Source: Boswellia sacra (Eukaryota > Streptophyta > Magnoliopsida > Sapindales > Burseraceae). Taken from it: a stretch of DNA of 64,000 nt. Location: the NCBI GenBank assembly GCA_013180625.2, contig SNVD02013892.1:124001-188000 (forward strand), given 5' to 3'. The first letter of the stretch is position 1, and each line of letters begins with the position of its first letter. This document shows positions 1 through 13,210 of this stretch, in pieces. Made by a program: the position numbers and the translations under genes. A model generated the notes under the pieces. It saw only the letters and a list, made by a program, of their open reading frames with translations, was not told the origin of the DNA and made no database searches.

Positions 1-27
1 ACACAAGTTGATTTTTGGTTGATGAAG

Positions 28-3000
28 GATTTTTGACATATGGTGCCTGCATATTCCAGTTAAGGATCGGACATCATTTACAGGTTCTTTTTCTTTCTTT
101 CTTTCTTTCTTTCTTTCTTTTTTTAACTCAGTACTCAAACCACTACATTAAAGTTAAAGTATTTGATAAAAGAAATTATTTACTTCAGTTAATCTCTGAT
201 TATAACGCAAATATATTTTTAATGGTGCCATGGATCAGGTCTAGTGAAGATAATTGAGAAAAGTGTAAGGTCAGAGAATGAGCGTTCACCAAATAGACCC
301 ATTTATCTAGTTGGAGATTCTCTTGGCGCCTGCCTTGCACTTGCTGTTGCTGCCCGTAATCCTGATATCGATCTCCTTCTGATTCTTGTCAACCCGGGTC
401 AAATTACTACTTCACCATCCTTCATTAATTTATACACATTACTCTCGCACACAATGCTATATAATTAACTAATGTTTAATACTTTTTTTTAAAATTGAAT
501 AGATTCGTAATTGAATTTTATTGTATAAAATTATAAACAATGTCTTCCTCTTGTCATCTTAATTATATTATATAAGTTAAGTTTATAAAATGAATTTCTT
601 GCAGCTACATCTTTTAGCAAGTCGCTGCTGCAACCTACAATACCTTTGATGGAACTCATGCCAGACCAAATGAATCTTAGCCTGTCTTATATACTCAGTT
701 TAATGAGAGGTTCGCTTTGCTGTTCCTTCAAAGCCCCCACATGTATATTTGTTTTTAATCCAACCTATAATGGATTATTATTATTATTATTAACATGCAT
801 TTATTTAATAATCAAAAATTGTAATTGTAATTGGTACATGAACACGTAGCAAGCTATTTGCACATTTGGTACTCATAAATGTTGTCACTTAAAAATTTTT
901 ACTAGAAAAGTAGATTGTGCTGGATGGTTTTTTTTTATTTCTTATAATTTGTTTTATAGATACCTAAATGCTCAAAAACATGGATCTGAGTATATAATTA
1001 ACAAGCTATTTGAAAATTTAATACCCATAAAATATTTTGTCTAAGTTGGTAGCAACAATTGCATTACATACATTCAGGTGATCCTTTAAAGATCGCAATG
1101 GATAATGCAGCGAAAGGATTCTCTGGAAGAACAACAGCTGAAGAGCTATCACAGGATCTCTTTGCAATGTCGTCTTACCTCCCTGTAAGGTTCAACTCTA
1201 TAACAATCACACACAACCATGAACAACATTGACATATGCATGATACAACTATATATAAGAGACAAACTTTGGCGATTCAGTCATTATGATGAGGGGCTGT
1301 AATCAGCATTTACGGGTATATGCTGCATCTCTTTTTACAATTTACTGTGACATGCTACATATCATTATAGCTGGGAACAAACAAAACAAGCTTGTTGCAG
1401 GCACGCAATTCTGTAGAAGTTGATTAGCAGACTTCCATATTGATGCTCAGTTGGATTCTTCTTATCATGTGCTGTCAATATTGGAAAAAAATACAGGTTA
1501 ATATTGCAAAAAATTCAGGTTCTGGCTGATATCATACCGAAAGAAACACTACTCTGGAAGCTAGAGCTGCTGAAATCAGCATCTGCATATGCCAATGCAC
1601 GTCTTCATGCTGTAAAAGCCCAAACGTTGATACTTTGCAGGTCCTAACTAACTCTTTGGCTTCATCCAATTACTTTCAGTTAAGGATTTATTTATGTTAA
1701 CAGTTGGCTATATATTTTCTGGTCTAATAGTTGTGAGTGAAAAATTTGCTACACGAGCGAATGCCCTATTAAGTATGCTTGAGATTAGGCATCAACTAAA
1801 CTAGAGTCGTCTCTCTTAGCCGGGATGCAAGAGGAGTTGTATCATTACCCTTGTTTATTTTGTCTTACTGAAGAGTTAATCCTTTGTAATCTAAAGGTTC
1901 TGTTACTGCTACTGTTTTATAAGTTGAAATATAGCTTATTACAATTTAGATCATGACAAGGTACTCCTCTGTTTTAAGTTAATTCGAGTAACGAAAGATG
2001 AAATTAGACTGCTTGAATAAATTGAAATGGATATACTGATGATTGGACCAAATGCTGTCCTCTCCTTCTGATATTAAATGAGTATTCTGATCTGGAAGGC
2101 GGCCTAAAGCTATGACTATGGCACAACATAAGCAGTATGTTGGCTATATATGTCACATTTCTTATGTGTGAATTGTCAATTATGAGTGGAATTTAGACTT
2201 GTATAAGAGGGCCTCTGATTTTTTCTTTCAATTTAGAATTTGCCTTCTTGAGACCTTTTCTTCTATCTTCTATGCAAGCACAAAATATTGAAAAAAGAAA
2301 TGATAGCTATTATTCAAGTTGTCAACTTCTATGATCAATATGACAATATTCTTAAATGCCAGTTTTGCTACATATGTACTTCACTGCCCTTCTGCTCAAG
2401 TTTGCCATTCTGTCCAAAAAATGTGTTGAGTTCACTTTTTATCGTTTGTATAGTGGAAAGGATCAGTTGCTGCCAAGTAAAGAGGAAGGTCAAAGGCTTC
2501 GCCGTGCGCTGCCAAAATGTGAAACCCGTAGTTTTGACATCAACGGTCATTTTCTCTTCCTGGTAGGATGGTCCATTATTTTGCTTCAGAAACTTAGCAA
2601 AAAATTAAAACGACAAAACCTATATGTAACAAAAATAGTAATGTATAAAGGATGTGATTCCTTAATTTACAGATTTTGATCCCTCTCCCCTGCCTTTTGA
2701 TGAATTCGTAAAGCATATATTTTAGTTTATATAGTTTGCTTTTTCTTTTCCATGGTGTATCATGTGTTACAAGGCAAGAAGCCAAAATTTTGAAACATTT
2801 GCTTCATAGCGTTAGCAGTGTCATAAAGTGTAAGCACCTGCTGCGAAATATATTTTTACAGTCAATGTTTGATGTTTTAACTGATGCGTTATGTTCTGCT
2901 GGGGCTGGCAGGAAGATGGTGTTGATTTGGTTACCATCATTAAGGGTGCTTCTTTCTATCGCCGTGGAAAAACCCTTGACTATGTTTCAGATTTCTTGCC

Positions 3001-4604
3001 GCCAACTATTACTGAATTCAATAGAATATATGAAAACAATAGGTACAGCGGCTAATTTAGTATGTACAAAATCTCAAGAGGTTAAATTAACTATACTTTC
3101 TGTTTAAACAGGGATAAATATTTTCTGATTGATCGAGTAGATCAACTAAATTCGCCTTAATTTGCGTATTGTTGTCTCACATTCACGTATGTTGATTGTC
3201 GCCAGATTGATAGCTACTGTGACTAGCCCTGTGATGCTCTCAACTTTAGAAGACGGGAAGATTGTGAGGGGCCTTGCTGGAATTCCTGCAGAGGGGCCAG
3301 TCTTGTACGTTGGATATCACATGTTTTTAGGACTTGAATTGGCTCCTATGATAACACAATTTTTTATTGAGAGAAATATTCTTGTCCGAGGCGTAGCACA
3401 TCCTCTGATATTCTTTAAGTTGGAAGAGAATGGAGCTGCACCCGAATTGATAACGACATTTGACACTGTCAGACTAATGGGCGCAGTTCCTGTCTCAGCA
3501 AACAACCTCTATAAACTTATAGCTTCAAAATCTCATGTCCTATTGTATCCAGGAGGCATGCGAGAGGCTTGTCATAGGAAGGTATATACCGTTTATTAAT
3601 AGATATTTCCCTTCATATACAAATCAGCTCATGCTCACGTTCTTATTTACGAAGGAAATGTGCATGCCAGGGTGAAGAATACAGGTTATTCTGGCCAGAG
3701 AACACGGAGTTTGTGAGGATGGCAGCTAGATTTGGAGCCAAAATTGTACCTTTTGGTGCAGTTGGAGAAGACGATATTGCTCAAGTAAGCTTGAAACTAG
3801 CCATTACATGTATACTTCTTTCTGTTGTTCTGAATGATTAATGCCATCACTTACATAATAATATGATATTCTCAGGTAGCTCTTGATTACAATGACCAAA
3901 TGAAGATCCCTTTTTTTAGGTCTCAAATTGAAGCACAGACACAAATGACTGTGAACTTGGGGTACTAGTTATAATTCCGTATTGTTAATTAGCTTCTGCA
4001 AAAAATTATTCTCCAACATATTATTAGAAATACCCTTCATACATTTGTTTCTTTATTAATATCATTATTTTGGTTTTGAATTTGTGTTCCTTCTGTTTCC
4101 ACTCTCTGAGGTTGCATTTCTGATAAAGTTGTGTATTGCAGGAGTAAAAGGAAAGGCGAAGTGGCAAACCAACCAGTGCACTTTCCATATTTTATACCCA
4201 AAGTTCCCGGCAGATTTTACTATTATTTTGGAAAACCAATCCAAACACAAGGTATGCTCATTGGGCTGCGCAGGCAGCAGCTAGACATTATATCTATATC
4301 TATACATACATGCATAAATACATACATACATATATATACATATATATTCATCAAATGATTAATGACTAACATATATAGTTAGCTTGTAATAATGAATTGG
4401 TTTTAATTTGAAGGGAGAAAACAAGAATTAAAAGACAGGGAGAAAGCTCACGAATTTTATTTAGAAGTGAAGTCGGAGGTAGAGAAATGCCTTGCTTATT
4501 TAAGGGAGAAAAGAGAGAAAGACCCTTATAGGAGCATACTGCCTCGGACCATTTACCAGGCTACACATGGCTTTACATCTCAAGTTCCCACATTTGAGAT
4601 CTGA
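28..4604 (+). CDS. PES2: Phytyl ester synthase / acyltransferase-like protein, chloroplastic, tandem copy 1 (5' partial)
   Basis: Family role: plastid enzyme that esterifies phytol from chlorophyll breakdown with fatty acids and can make triacylglycerol in plastoglobules. Exons read by eye: 28-83, 239-397, 605-709, 1078-1184, 1519-1640, 2454-2562, 2912-3042, 3206-3581, 3671-3784, 3876-3961, 4142-4251, 4414-4604. All junctions keep frame, giving 554 codons and TGA at 4602. The alpha/beta-hydrolase half has the nucleophile elbow GDSLG in YLVGDSLGACLAL (about 318-350). The DGAT-like acyltransferase half has VGYHMFLGLE (exon 8) and the YPGGMREA block near 3550. Exons 1-2 (transit peptide and about 130 residues) lie left of the window, judged from copy 2. 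It is probably the functional copy. Assignment to PES2 rather than PES1 rests on recalled gene order. Confidence 0.9.
88..120. repeat. (TTTC)n microsatellite in PES copy 1 intron
   Basis: About eight TTTC units just downstream of the donor site at 84. Intronic simple repeat. Confidence 0.9.
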
Positions 4605-6092
4605 TCTAATTAATTTCTTCACATTGATTCCATATGTAATAAGAATGGCATCATTCTATGACATGATCTAATGTAACTCACATCTTAGAAGATTGGATAT
4701 ATGGAAAGTATATTTAGAAATGTTTATAGTATTGTCTTAATCTTATAAAATTATTCATCAACTTGAACTTGGTTGTAACTTATCATAATTAAATGACAAT
4801 ATAGGAAAACTGTTCCAGGCAGCATCATAATATCTTACATCCAGTCACAAACGCAAAATACATAAAAATAAGTCGAGAATCAGTGATTCTTGATTAGAGG
4901 GTACGAAGAAAAGGACAAATCTCCCAAATTATGAAATTTAGAATTATCATAAACACCAAAATAATGTATTATGATATCAATGGGAGTAAAATTAAATATA
5001 TTGGTGCATGAGCATATTTATGTTACTAGCTGCTTGGCAATCATTTGCGCTTGGAGGGTAGCACATGACAAGAGAGATTAATTTCTTTATTGAGGATTTG
5101 ATTCATCTTTTGTTTTTTTTGGCTTTCTTTAAAAAAGATTGACCGGAAGTAACAACAGAAAAATAATTATGTGAGCAAAGATGTAGAACGAAAGCTTAAC
5201 AAAAGCTTATATGAAGTCAGAAGTACTTGGAGGGATTATTCGAAGAGCTTTTCTTGTCTTATTCAATTTGTTTGGTAGCGTTCGTGTGATGCATAACGAT
5301 AATAGAAGAATAATTTTTTGTTCTAGATGTAGATTTTTAAATCTAAAACAAGCGATGTATTTTGAAATAGCCTTCAGTCACAAGCAACGACCGTTGAGTT
5401 TAAAAACACATGCTATAAATAATGTTGAGGAATAAAATAATTGAAGTTAATAATCAAGCGACATACTAAACTGTTTTATTCATTTTAGACCCATCGGTAC
5501 TTTAGGGTATGTTAATGTGTGTTTATTGAAAACACACATTTATCAATGAATTCAATCAATATCATCAAATATCATTTTCAAAATTAAGAAACATATATAA
5601 AACCAACCATATATTTTTTTTCAAATTTTGAAAATGAAAATTCGAAATGCACAAACAAACAACCCCTAACTTCTTCACCGTTAAGTTGGAAATTCAATTC
5701 AACGTCAAATAGTTGAAAACAAGCAACTAACGATATAATAGCCGACCTCAATTGGTAAAAATAAAGACGAACAAAAATGTTATTACGACTTCTAGCCTAT
5801 GCAGCTTCAATTAGAATATTAAAAAATGAGAATACGACAACTTCAGAACGACATGATCTAAAGAAGCTAACTTAATGTCATTTCTCTGTTCGAATTTAAT
5901 AAGCATGCCGCTATCAATAGCCTTCTCTTTCTTGTTCATTACTACTTGATCAAATAAATAAATCATTCAACTGATCATGAAATGGCAATCAACACCTTAC
6001 CCCATATATAATACTTTAAATATATTCTTAACTAATAACCCTTTGGGAGTGATGAGAGAGAGAGAGGGAGAGAGTTGTTATTGGTTCTTCTC
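4605..6092. other. Intergenic region between the two PES copies
   Basis: AT-rich, with no convincing coding sequence. It holds one MITE near 5500-5675. A GA-rich stretch (6054-6075) just upstream of the copy 2 ATG is probably its old 5' leader. Confidence 0.6.
5500..5675 (-). mobile_element. MITE, GTTTGTTTG family (copy E)
   Basis: Read on the minus strand it starts GGGGTTGTTTGTTTG and ends CACATTAACATACCC. It shares the core AAATTTGAAAAA...TATATGGTTG with the sequence at 36026-36200. TA lies next to both ends. No coding capacity. Confidence 0.6.
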
Positions 6093-9000
6093 ATGGCAAC
6101 TATCTCAGCTAATTGTATTTTCTCGGCGGATTTACCGCCGGGATTTCGTTGGGAAATGATGTCAGGGTCCGGTAAACTAAAAAGGAATCCGATTATAAAG
6201 ACAGTAGCGGTGTTGACGGAGCAGGCAACAACCGCAACGAAACCGAGGTCGAGGAGGAGGAGTTTTGCCGCGGAGATCATGAAGAAGAAGAGAAGTGATG
6301 ATGAAGAAGGTGAAAGGATAGAGATACTCAGCCCCGAAGAATTGGCAGAGCATGAACGTAATAGAAAGATTTTAAAGACTGCTTTGATGAGGCGAAGGAT
6401 ATGATAAGATCAGAGGGTGGTCCGCCTCGCTGGTTCTCTCCATTAGAGTGCCAGTCCCATACTCCCGACTCTCCTCTCCTCCTTTATTTACCTGGTTGTT
6501 TTACATGTGCATGCTCCACAGCAATTTAATTAATTAATTAATTATATATTATGATTTGGTTTGCTAGTTATGTTAATTAATTGCGTGTATTTTATCATGA
6601 AATGTATAGTTTGAAACAGAAAATGAAATTGTCACTAATAATATTTGTTATGGATAATTAATTTGCAGGGATGGATGGGGTGCGACTTGGACTTATCAGG
6701 CAGCATCAGACACTGGGAAAGTTAGTATCTATCTATCTATCAGCATTATTTTAATTCTCAAAGAGCCCCCCTTTTTTAAATGTGCATTATTATATAAGAT
6801 ATGATAATTAATTCACGTTAATAAGTATAGTCATTCATATTTCATTGAGTGTACATATGTTAATTATGTGACAAGACAAGTTTACTTTGGTGGTTGATGA
6901 AGGTTCTTTGACATATGGTGCTTGCACATTCCAGTTAAGGATCGGACATCTTTTGCAGGTTCTTTTAATTTAAATTAGGTTTATTTTATTCGTTTAATTT
7001 AACTTAGTTTTGTTTTTTTTCTCATTCGTACTCAACCATTACAATATTATTAATGTTTTCTTTAGTTAATTAATCTCCGAATCTAATACAAACATAAATA
7101 TATATTTATATGTTCGACGGTGCATGGAACAGGTCTAGTGAAGATGATTAAAAAAAGTGTCAGGTCAGAGAACGAGCGTTCACCAAACAGGCCCATATAT
7201 CTGGTTGGAGAATCTCTTGGCGCCTGCCTTGCACTCGCTGTTGCTGCCCGTAATCCTGATATCGATCTCCTTCTAATTCTTGCCAACCCTGGTCAGAATT
7301 AAAATGAAATATATATTCATAAATAAACTTTTTTTTCTATAATTATAATTAATATCGTCTTACTCTTGTCATCTTACATTATACAAGACGTTCTCAATCG
7401 ACCTATCAAGTTAAATAAGAACTGTTGCTGTCAATAATATTGTGAAATTATAGAACTACGTGATTTGAAAAATAGCAAATATCTGTTGATGCATTAATTT
7501 GGTAATTTACTTTTCAGGCATGAGGATTAATCTTTCCTGAACAAATATAAAGTTGTAAGTGATTGCTTATAATTAATAAAAAGTTATTTCTTGCAGCTAC
7601 ATCTTTTAGCAAGTCGGTGCTGCAACAAACAATAGCTTTAATGGAACTCATGCCAGGCCAAATAACTCTTAGCCTGTCTTATATGCTCAGTTTGATGAGA
7701 GTTTCGTCTTCTTGTTCCTTGCACTTGACATTTATGTTTGTTTTTAATCCGAGCTATGATATTGGATTGTTTTGACCAAGCATTTTTTAGGCAAAAAACT
7801 GAAACGGATACATGAATGCGTGATATGGTAGCAAGCCATTCGCAAATTTGTACCCAAAAAAAAAAACGGTTGTCAATTGGGGATTTGCTTCGGAACATGC
7901 GTCTCAGACTCTCAGTATATAATTAACAAGCTATTTGAAAATTTAATACCCATAAAATAATTTGTCTCAGTTGGTACCCACAATTGTGTTGCATGCATTC
8001 AGGTGGTCCTTTAAAGATCGCAATTGACAATGCAGTGAAAGGATTCTCTGGGAGAACAACAGTTGAAGAGCTATCACAGGACCTTGTTGCAATGTGATCG
8101 TACCTCCCAGTAAGATTCAACTCTATTAAAAATTCGCACACAATCATTAGTAACGTTGACCCATACAATAATACAACTTATATAGGAGACAATCTTCAGC
8201 GAGTCAGTTTTGGCATTTATTGATATTTTAAATTGGAAAAAAGATGTGACATACTGCATATCATTACATCTTATAGTTAGAAGGGAAAAAAAAAAAAAAA
8301 GTGTCCTGCAGGCATGCAATTCTGTACAAGTATGTCCGCATACTTCCATATTGGTGCTGATCAGTTGCATTATTCTTTCCAATTTGTTGTCAATATTGGA
8401 AAAAATGCAAAATATATTCATTATTTAAGTCACAGGTTGTGGTTGATATCTTACCTAAAGAAACACTCATCTGGAAGCTGGAGCTGCTGAAATCAGCTTC
8501 TGCCTATGCCAATGCACGCCTCCATGCTGTAAAAGCTCAAACGTTGATACTTTGCAGGTCCCCATTTGGCTTCATCCAATTAATTTCTTTCGCTAGAAAT
8601 CTTATATAAAGGCATCTTCAGCTCTACTAGTTGTGAAGGTAGACTTTGCGCAAACACGCAAAAAACAATTAATGAGAGTGTGCTTGAAATTAGACACCAA
8701 TTAAACTAGACACTTTCTCTCTTAGCAAGGAGGCAATAGTGGTCATATTATTACCCTTGTTTATTTTCTCTCATTGAAGAGTTACTCCTTTATGATCTGA
8801 AGGTCCTGTTATGGCTACTGTTTTATAAGTTGATAAATAGCTTATTATAATTTAGATTATAACAAGGTATTCCTCTGTTTTAAGTTGGAATAATGGAAGA
8901 TGAAATGGTATGTAGAAGGAATAGACTGCTTGAATACATTGAAATGGACATATTAATGATTGGACCAAATGACCTCCAGGTGGATTGGTAAAAACCCGGG

Positions 9001-12000
9001 GCCGGGCCCGAGACCCCATTTCCCAGCAAGGAATTCAATTCCCCGCCCCCGGAAATTTCGGGGTCAAGGAGTAGAATTCCCTGGGTTGTTTCCCTGGTTT
9101 TTATTTTTTTAATTTCCTACGACATATCAGTTAATACTTGTATTTTTGTTTCATTTTTCCAACCCAAAATGCGCTTGTGGCCTACTGGTAGCCGGGGGCC
9201 CTTTGTCTCCCTTCAATGCTCAGGTAAAAGCCGTCTCACCGACGGTTATATTTTTTTTTCCGTTAATATTGTGGTTATAAATTTTTTTTTACTGAGTTTA
9301 ATGTGTAATAGATGAGTGTAGCCTTGTGGTAAGTGGGGGATAAGCCCTTTCTTGAACCAAGGTTCAAGTCGCCCCATTAACACATGTTTTTTTATTTTTA
9401 TTAATATTATATTTATAATTTTTTCTATTGAATTAGACATTGCTGTTGCATATATTAATTTTTTATTAAATTATTAAATCTAGCTTCATTATATTTATAA
9501 AGTATAAATACTTCTATAAATTTTTTTATTAAGTTAGTCAATTATCAACTAAAATATCAATGATGAAAATACATATAAGAATTAAGAAATCATTAATTTA
9601 AAGTTGAAGTTCAATTAACAATAACATAAGATAAATAATAATTTAAAATATCCAAACATTAACATCTAATTTCGTCAATATAATTTCTAAACACATAAAC
9701 AACCTAAGCATCCAACTAACAATAACATAAACACATTACACATTACTCAAATAATTTTTGTACAAATATTGTAATTGGGTTTTGTATTCAGGATGGGCTT
9801 ATACTTTTGTGCTTTGGACTGGATATGCTAATTAAAATTGTTGGAATCTTAAGTTGAGTTGGGCTTTTAAAACTTATAAATTCAATTTACATATAAAATT
9901 TATTATTCCGGGCCAAGTCCGGGCCGGGGAATATGATCCCCGCCCCCTGTCCGACCCCGGACAATCCTCGGAAAAATATTCTCCGGCCCCGACTTCAATC
10001 CCCGGAATTCCGAGTAATTCCCCGAACATTTTCGGGCCGGAGAGCCGGGTACCCGGATCCGTCCAGGTACAATTGCCATCCCTTGGCCTCCTCCCTTTGC
10101 TGATATAAATATGAGTATTCTATTCTAAAAACGAAGCTTAAAAACTATGACACAAAACAACATAAGCATTATGTTGGCTATGTCACATTTCTGATGTAAT
10201 TATGAGTGGAATTTAGATTTTTATAGAAGGCATTTGGCTTTTCCTTTCAAATTTAGAATTTGCTTTCTTATGACCTTTTCCTCTTTTTTATGGAACCAAA
10301 AAATGTAACGATAATAATGCAAGAAATGACATATAATCCACGTTGTCAACTTCAATGACCACATATACCCTTAAATTCCAGTTTTGCCACATATTATATG
10401 CATCAACATCTTTCTGCTCAAGTTTGTGATTCTTTTGAAAATCCTGTGTTTAATTAACTTTTTATGTTTTTGATATGTATAGTGGAAAGGATCGGTTGCT
10501 GCCAAGCAGAGAGGAAAGTAAAAGGCTCCGCCGCACACTGCCAAAATGTGAAACCCGTAATTTTGACAACAATGGTCATTTTCTCTTCCTGGTAGGATGA
10601 TTCCCCCTGCCTCCCCTTCTATTAAGCATTTTGTTTCAGAAACTTACTGAAAATTAAAAATAACAGAACTGAAGTGAAAGGATATGATTGTGTCACTGTT
10701 TTGATCCCTCTCCCCTGCCGCTTAATGAATTTACAACTATGCCAAAGCAAACTAGAAGCTGTGGCCCGAATATTTAACTCAACAATATCCAACATATTTT
10801 CTCATGTCACAATTTGCTAAATTAAGAAAAATAACAGAAGCATAGTTGATTAGTTATAATGTGTTAACTGCAACATAAAATTAAAAACTCTGAAATATTA
10901 ATTTGTTTCATAATAGTATCATAAAGTGTTAAGTACCTGCTGCAAAATATTTGCAGTCATTGTTTCTTTTTATAAAAGATGTCTTTATGTTCTGCTGTGT
11001 GGCAGGAAGATGGGGTTGATTTAGTAACCATCCGTAAGGGTGCTACTTTCTATCGCCGTGGAAAAACCATTGACTATATTTCAGATTTCTTGCCGCCAAC
11101 TATCACTGAGTTCAATAGATTATATGAAGAGAATAGGTAAAGCTAATGTATTATACAATCTCACAGGTTACAACAATCATACATTCTGTTTTGACATCGG
11201 TTTACATGGTCAATCTCTGTTAATTGCTGAGTGTCACATGGAGTATTATTTTTGCAAATATGTTTTTCCAGATGGATATGTGCTGTGACTAGTCCTGTGA
11301 TGCTCTCAACTCTAGAAGACGGGAAGATTGTGAGGGGCCTTTCAGGAATTCCTGCGGAGGGACAGTGTTGTACGTTGGATATCACATGTTAATGGGAATT
11401 GAATTGGGTCCAATGATACCACAATTTTTTATTGAGAGAAATATTCTTGCTCGCGGCGTTGCATATCCTATGATGGTTTTTGAGTTGAAAGAGAAGAAAC
11501 GAACCTTACCCGAAATAGAAACATTTGACGGTTTCAGAGTAATGGGTGCAGTTCCTGTCTCAGCAGACAACCTCTACAAACTTTTGGCTTCAAAATCTCA
11601 TGTCCTAATGTATCCTGGAGGCCAGCGAGAACCTTGTTATCGGAAGGTAAGTACCATCTTCAAAATCTCAGGGTGAAGAATACAAGTTATTCTGGTCAGA
11701 AAACTCAGAGTTTGTGAGGATGGCAGTCAGATTTGGAGCCAAAATTGTACCCTTTGGTGCAGTTGGAGAAGACGATATTGCTCAGGTAAGCTTGAAAAAC
11801 TGGCAATACCAAATTATTTCTATATTATTTCTGGTCTGTTGAGGGCTTAAAAAATCATTCATTTCTTGTTTTCTTCTGATGAATAATTAGTGCCATCACC
11901 ACAAATATTATTTTCATGATCAGGTAGTGTTTGACTACAATGACCAAATGAAGATTCCTTATTTTAGGAATCGAATAAAAGAAAAGACAGACGAGGCTGT

Positions 12001-12507
12001 GAAGTTAAGGTATTACATAGCAGACAAGTTTTTTTTTTTTTTTGTTTAAAAAGAATTTCCGTTCCTTTTGTTTCACTCTCTAAGGTTGGATTCTGAAAAT
12101 GTTGTGAAACTATAACAGGAAAGGCGAAGTGGCAAACCAACCAGTGCACTTTCCATATTATATACACAAAGTTCCCGGCAGGTTTTATTTTTATTTTGGA
12201 AAACCAATCGAAACTAGGTACGCTTATCCGCTGTGCAGCCATTCATACGTGTGTACATATTCATAATCAAATGATTACTAACGTAACTAAGTTGTGCAAC
12301 GAATTGTTTCGTGAAGGGAGGCAACGAGAATTAAGAGACGGGAAGAAAGCTCAGGAATTGTATTTAGAAGTGAAGTCGGAAGTAGAGAAATGCCTTGCTT
12401 ATTTGAGGGATAAAAGAGAGAAAGATCCTTGCAGGAACATATTGCCTCGGTTCATTCACCAGGCTCTACATGGCTTCGCATGTGAAGTTCCAACATTTGA
12501 GATTTGA
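6093..12507 (+). pseudogene. Phytyl ester synthase, tandem copy 2 (pseudogene)
   Basis: All 15 exon equivalents align with copy 1: 6093-6494, 6669-6720, 6903-6958, 7133-7291, 7597-7700, 8003-8109, 8436-8557, 10483-10591, 11006-11136, 11272-11646, 11672-11785, 11924-12009, about 12120-12217, 12317-12507. The N-terminus MATISANC and a basic stretch fit a transit peptide. Lesions seen: one A lost in an A-run near 6374 (frameshift); the last G of exon 5 lost before the donor at 7701 (frameshift); in-frame TGA at 8095; one C lost near 11363 (frameshift); an intron reduced to 25 nt (11647-11671) with a stop if retained; a 2-nt loss near 12213 before the last intron. A hAT element sits in one intron. 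A single lesion could be a sequencing error, but six independent ones mean a dead gene. Confidence 0.88.
8970..10091. mobile_element. Non-autonomous hAT element in PES copy 2 intron
   Basis: Absent from the matching intron of copy 1. The element spans 8978-10083. Its 8-bp flanks are TGACCTCC (8970-8977) and TGGCCTCC (10084-10091), matching at 7 of 8 positions as a hAT target duplication should. The right end read inward is AGGGATGGCAATTG, a common plant hAT terminus; the left end is the diverged AGGTGGATTGG. Both subterminal regions are rich in CCCGG/GGGCC. No transposase ORF is visible. Two tRNA-like stretches lie inside. Confidence 0.75.
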
Positions 12508-13167
12508 TCTTAATTGTAATTTCTTCACATTCAAAATTGATTTCCATATGTAATCCTTCTAGAATATACGTAATTATAATAGGATCATTGCATGGCATGA
12601 TCTAGTAATCTAACTTAAAGTTGGTGCATGTATACAATTACTTCATGAAATAGAGAAAAAGTATCTGAAGGTGAGTAATTTCTAACAATATTGTTAGCTC
12701 GATCTGAATGTGATTGCTTGTTCTAATTGTGTTTTTACTCGGTAATATTGAAGAATTCCCTTTGTACTTATAATATGCGCCTGTCGAATGCCTTGTCTTG
12801 TTAGGATTACGAATTGAATTGAGATTGTAACAAGAAATTAATTAGGAAAAATGCTTAGGTGTATACCACATCACTCATTTACATTGTTTATGGTGATCAC
12901 ATTACTGGGCCAATCATTTGTTGCCAACTGGGCCTGCCTAATCAAGTGATGATTTCATTTCACTATGCTCCCCATTTGTCCGATTATCCCACGTACGTCA
13001 ACTCGCAAATTAGGATTATCCACGTGTCGGCCTCTAAATCTAGGTGCCCTCCCATCTGCAAATTTATTGGGGAAGTCCCTAGCTTTATTCCAAAACCGTG
13101 GCTGCACTGCACTGACACTGTTAAGTAAATTTGTAACTAAATTGTAGGTGACGACAATCGAGTGTGC

Positions 13168-13210
<43 letters not shown>

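Noticed and set aside
5211..5435. ORF of 74 codons between the PES copies
   Set aside because: No homology signal, AT-rich surroundings and no promoter or splice evidence.
9314..9380. Candidate tRNA gene
   Set aside because: It has A- and B-box-like words but no convincing cloverleaf acceptor stem. More likely SINE or transposon sequence.
12859..13147. Overlapping ORFs of 60-89 codons downstream of the PES pseudogene
   Set aside because: No recognisable domain, no splice context, and two frames are open together, as in chance ORFs. The CACGTG motif there is more promoter-like.
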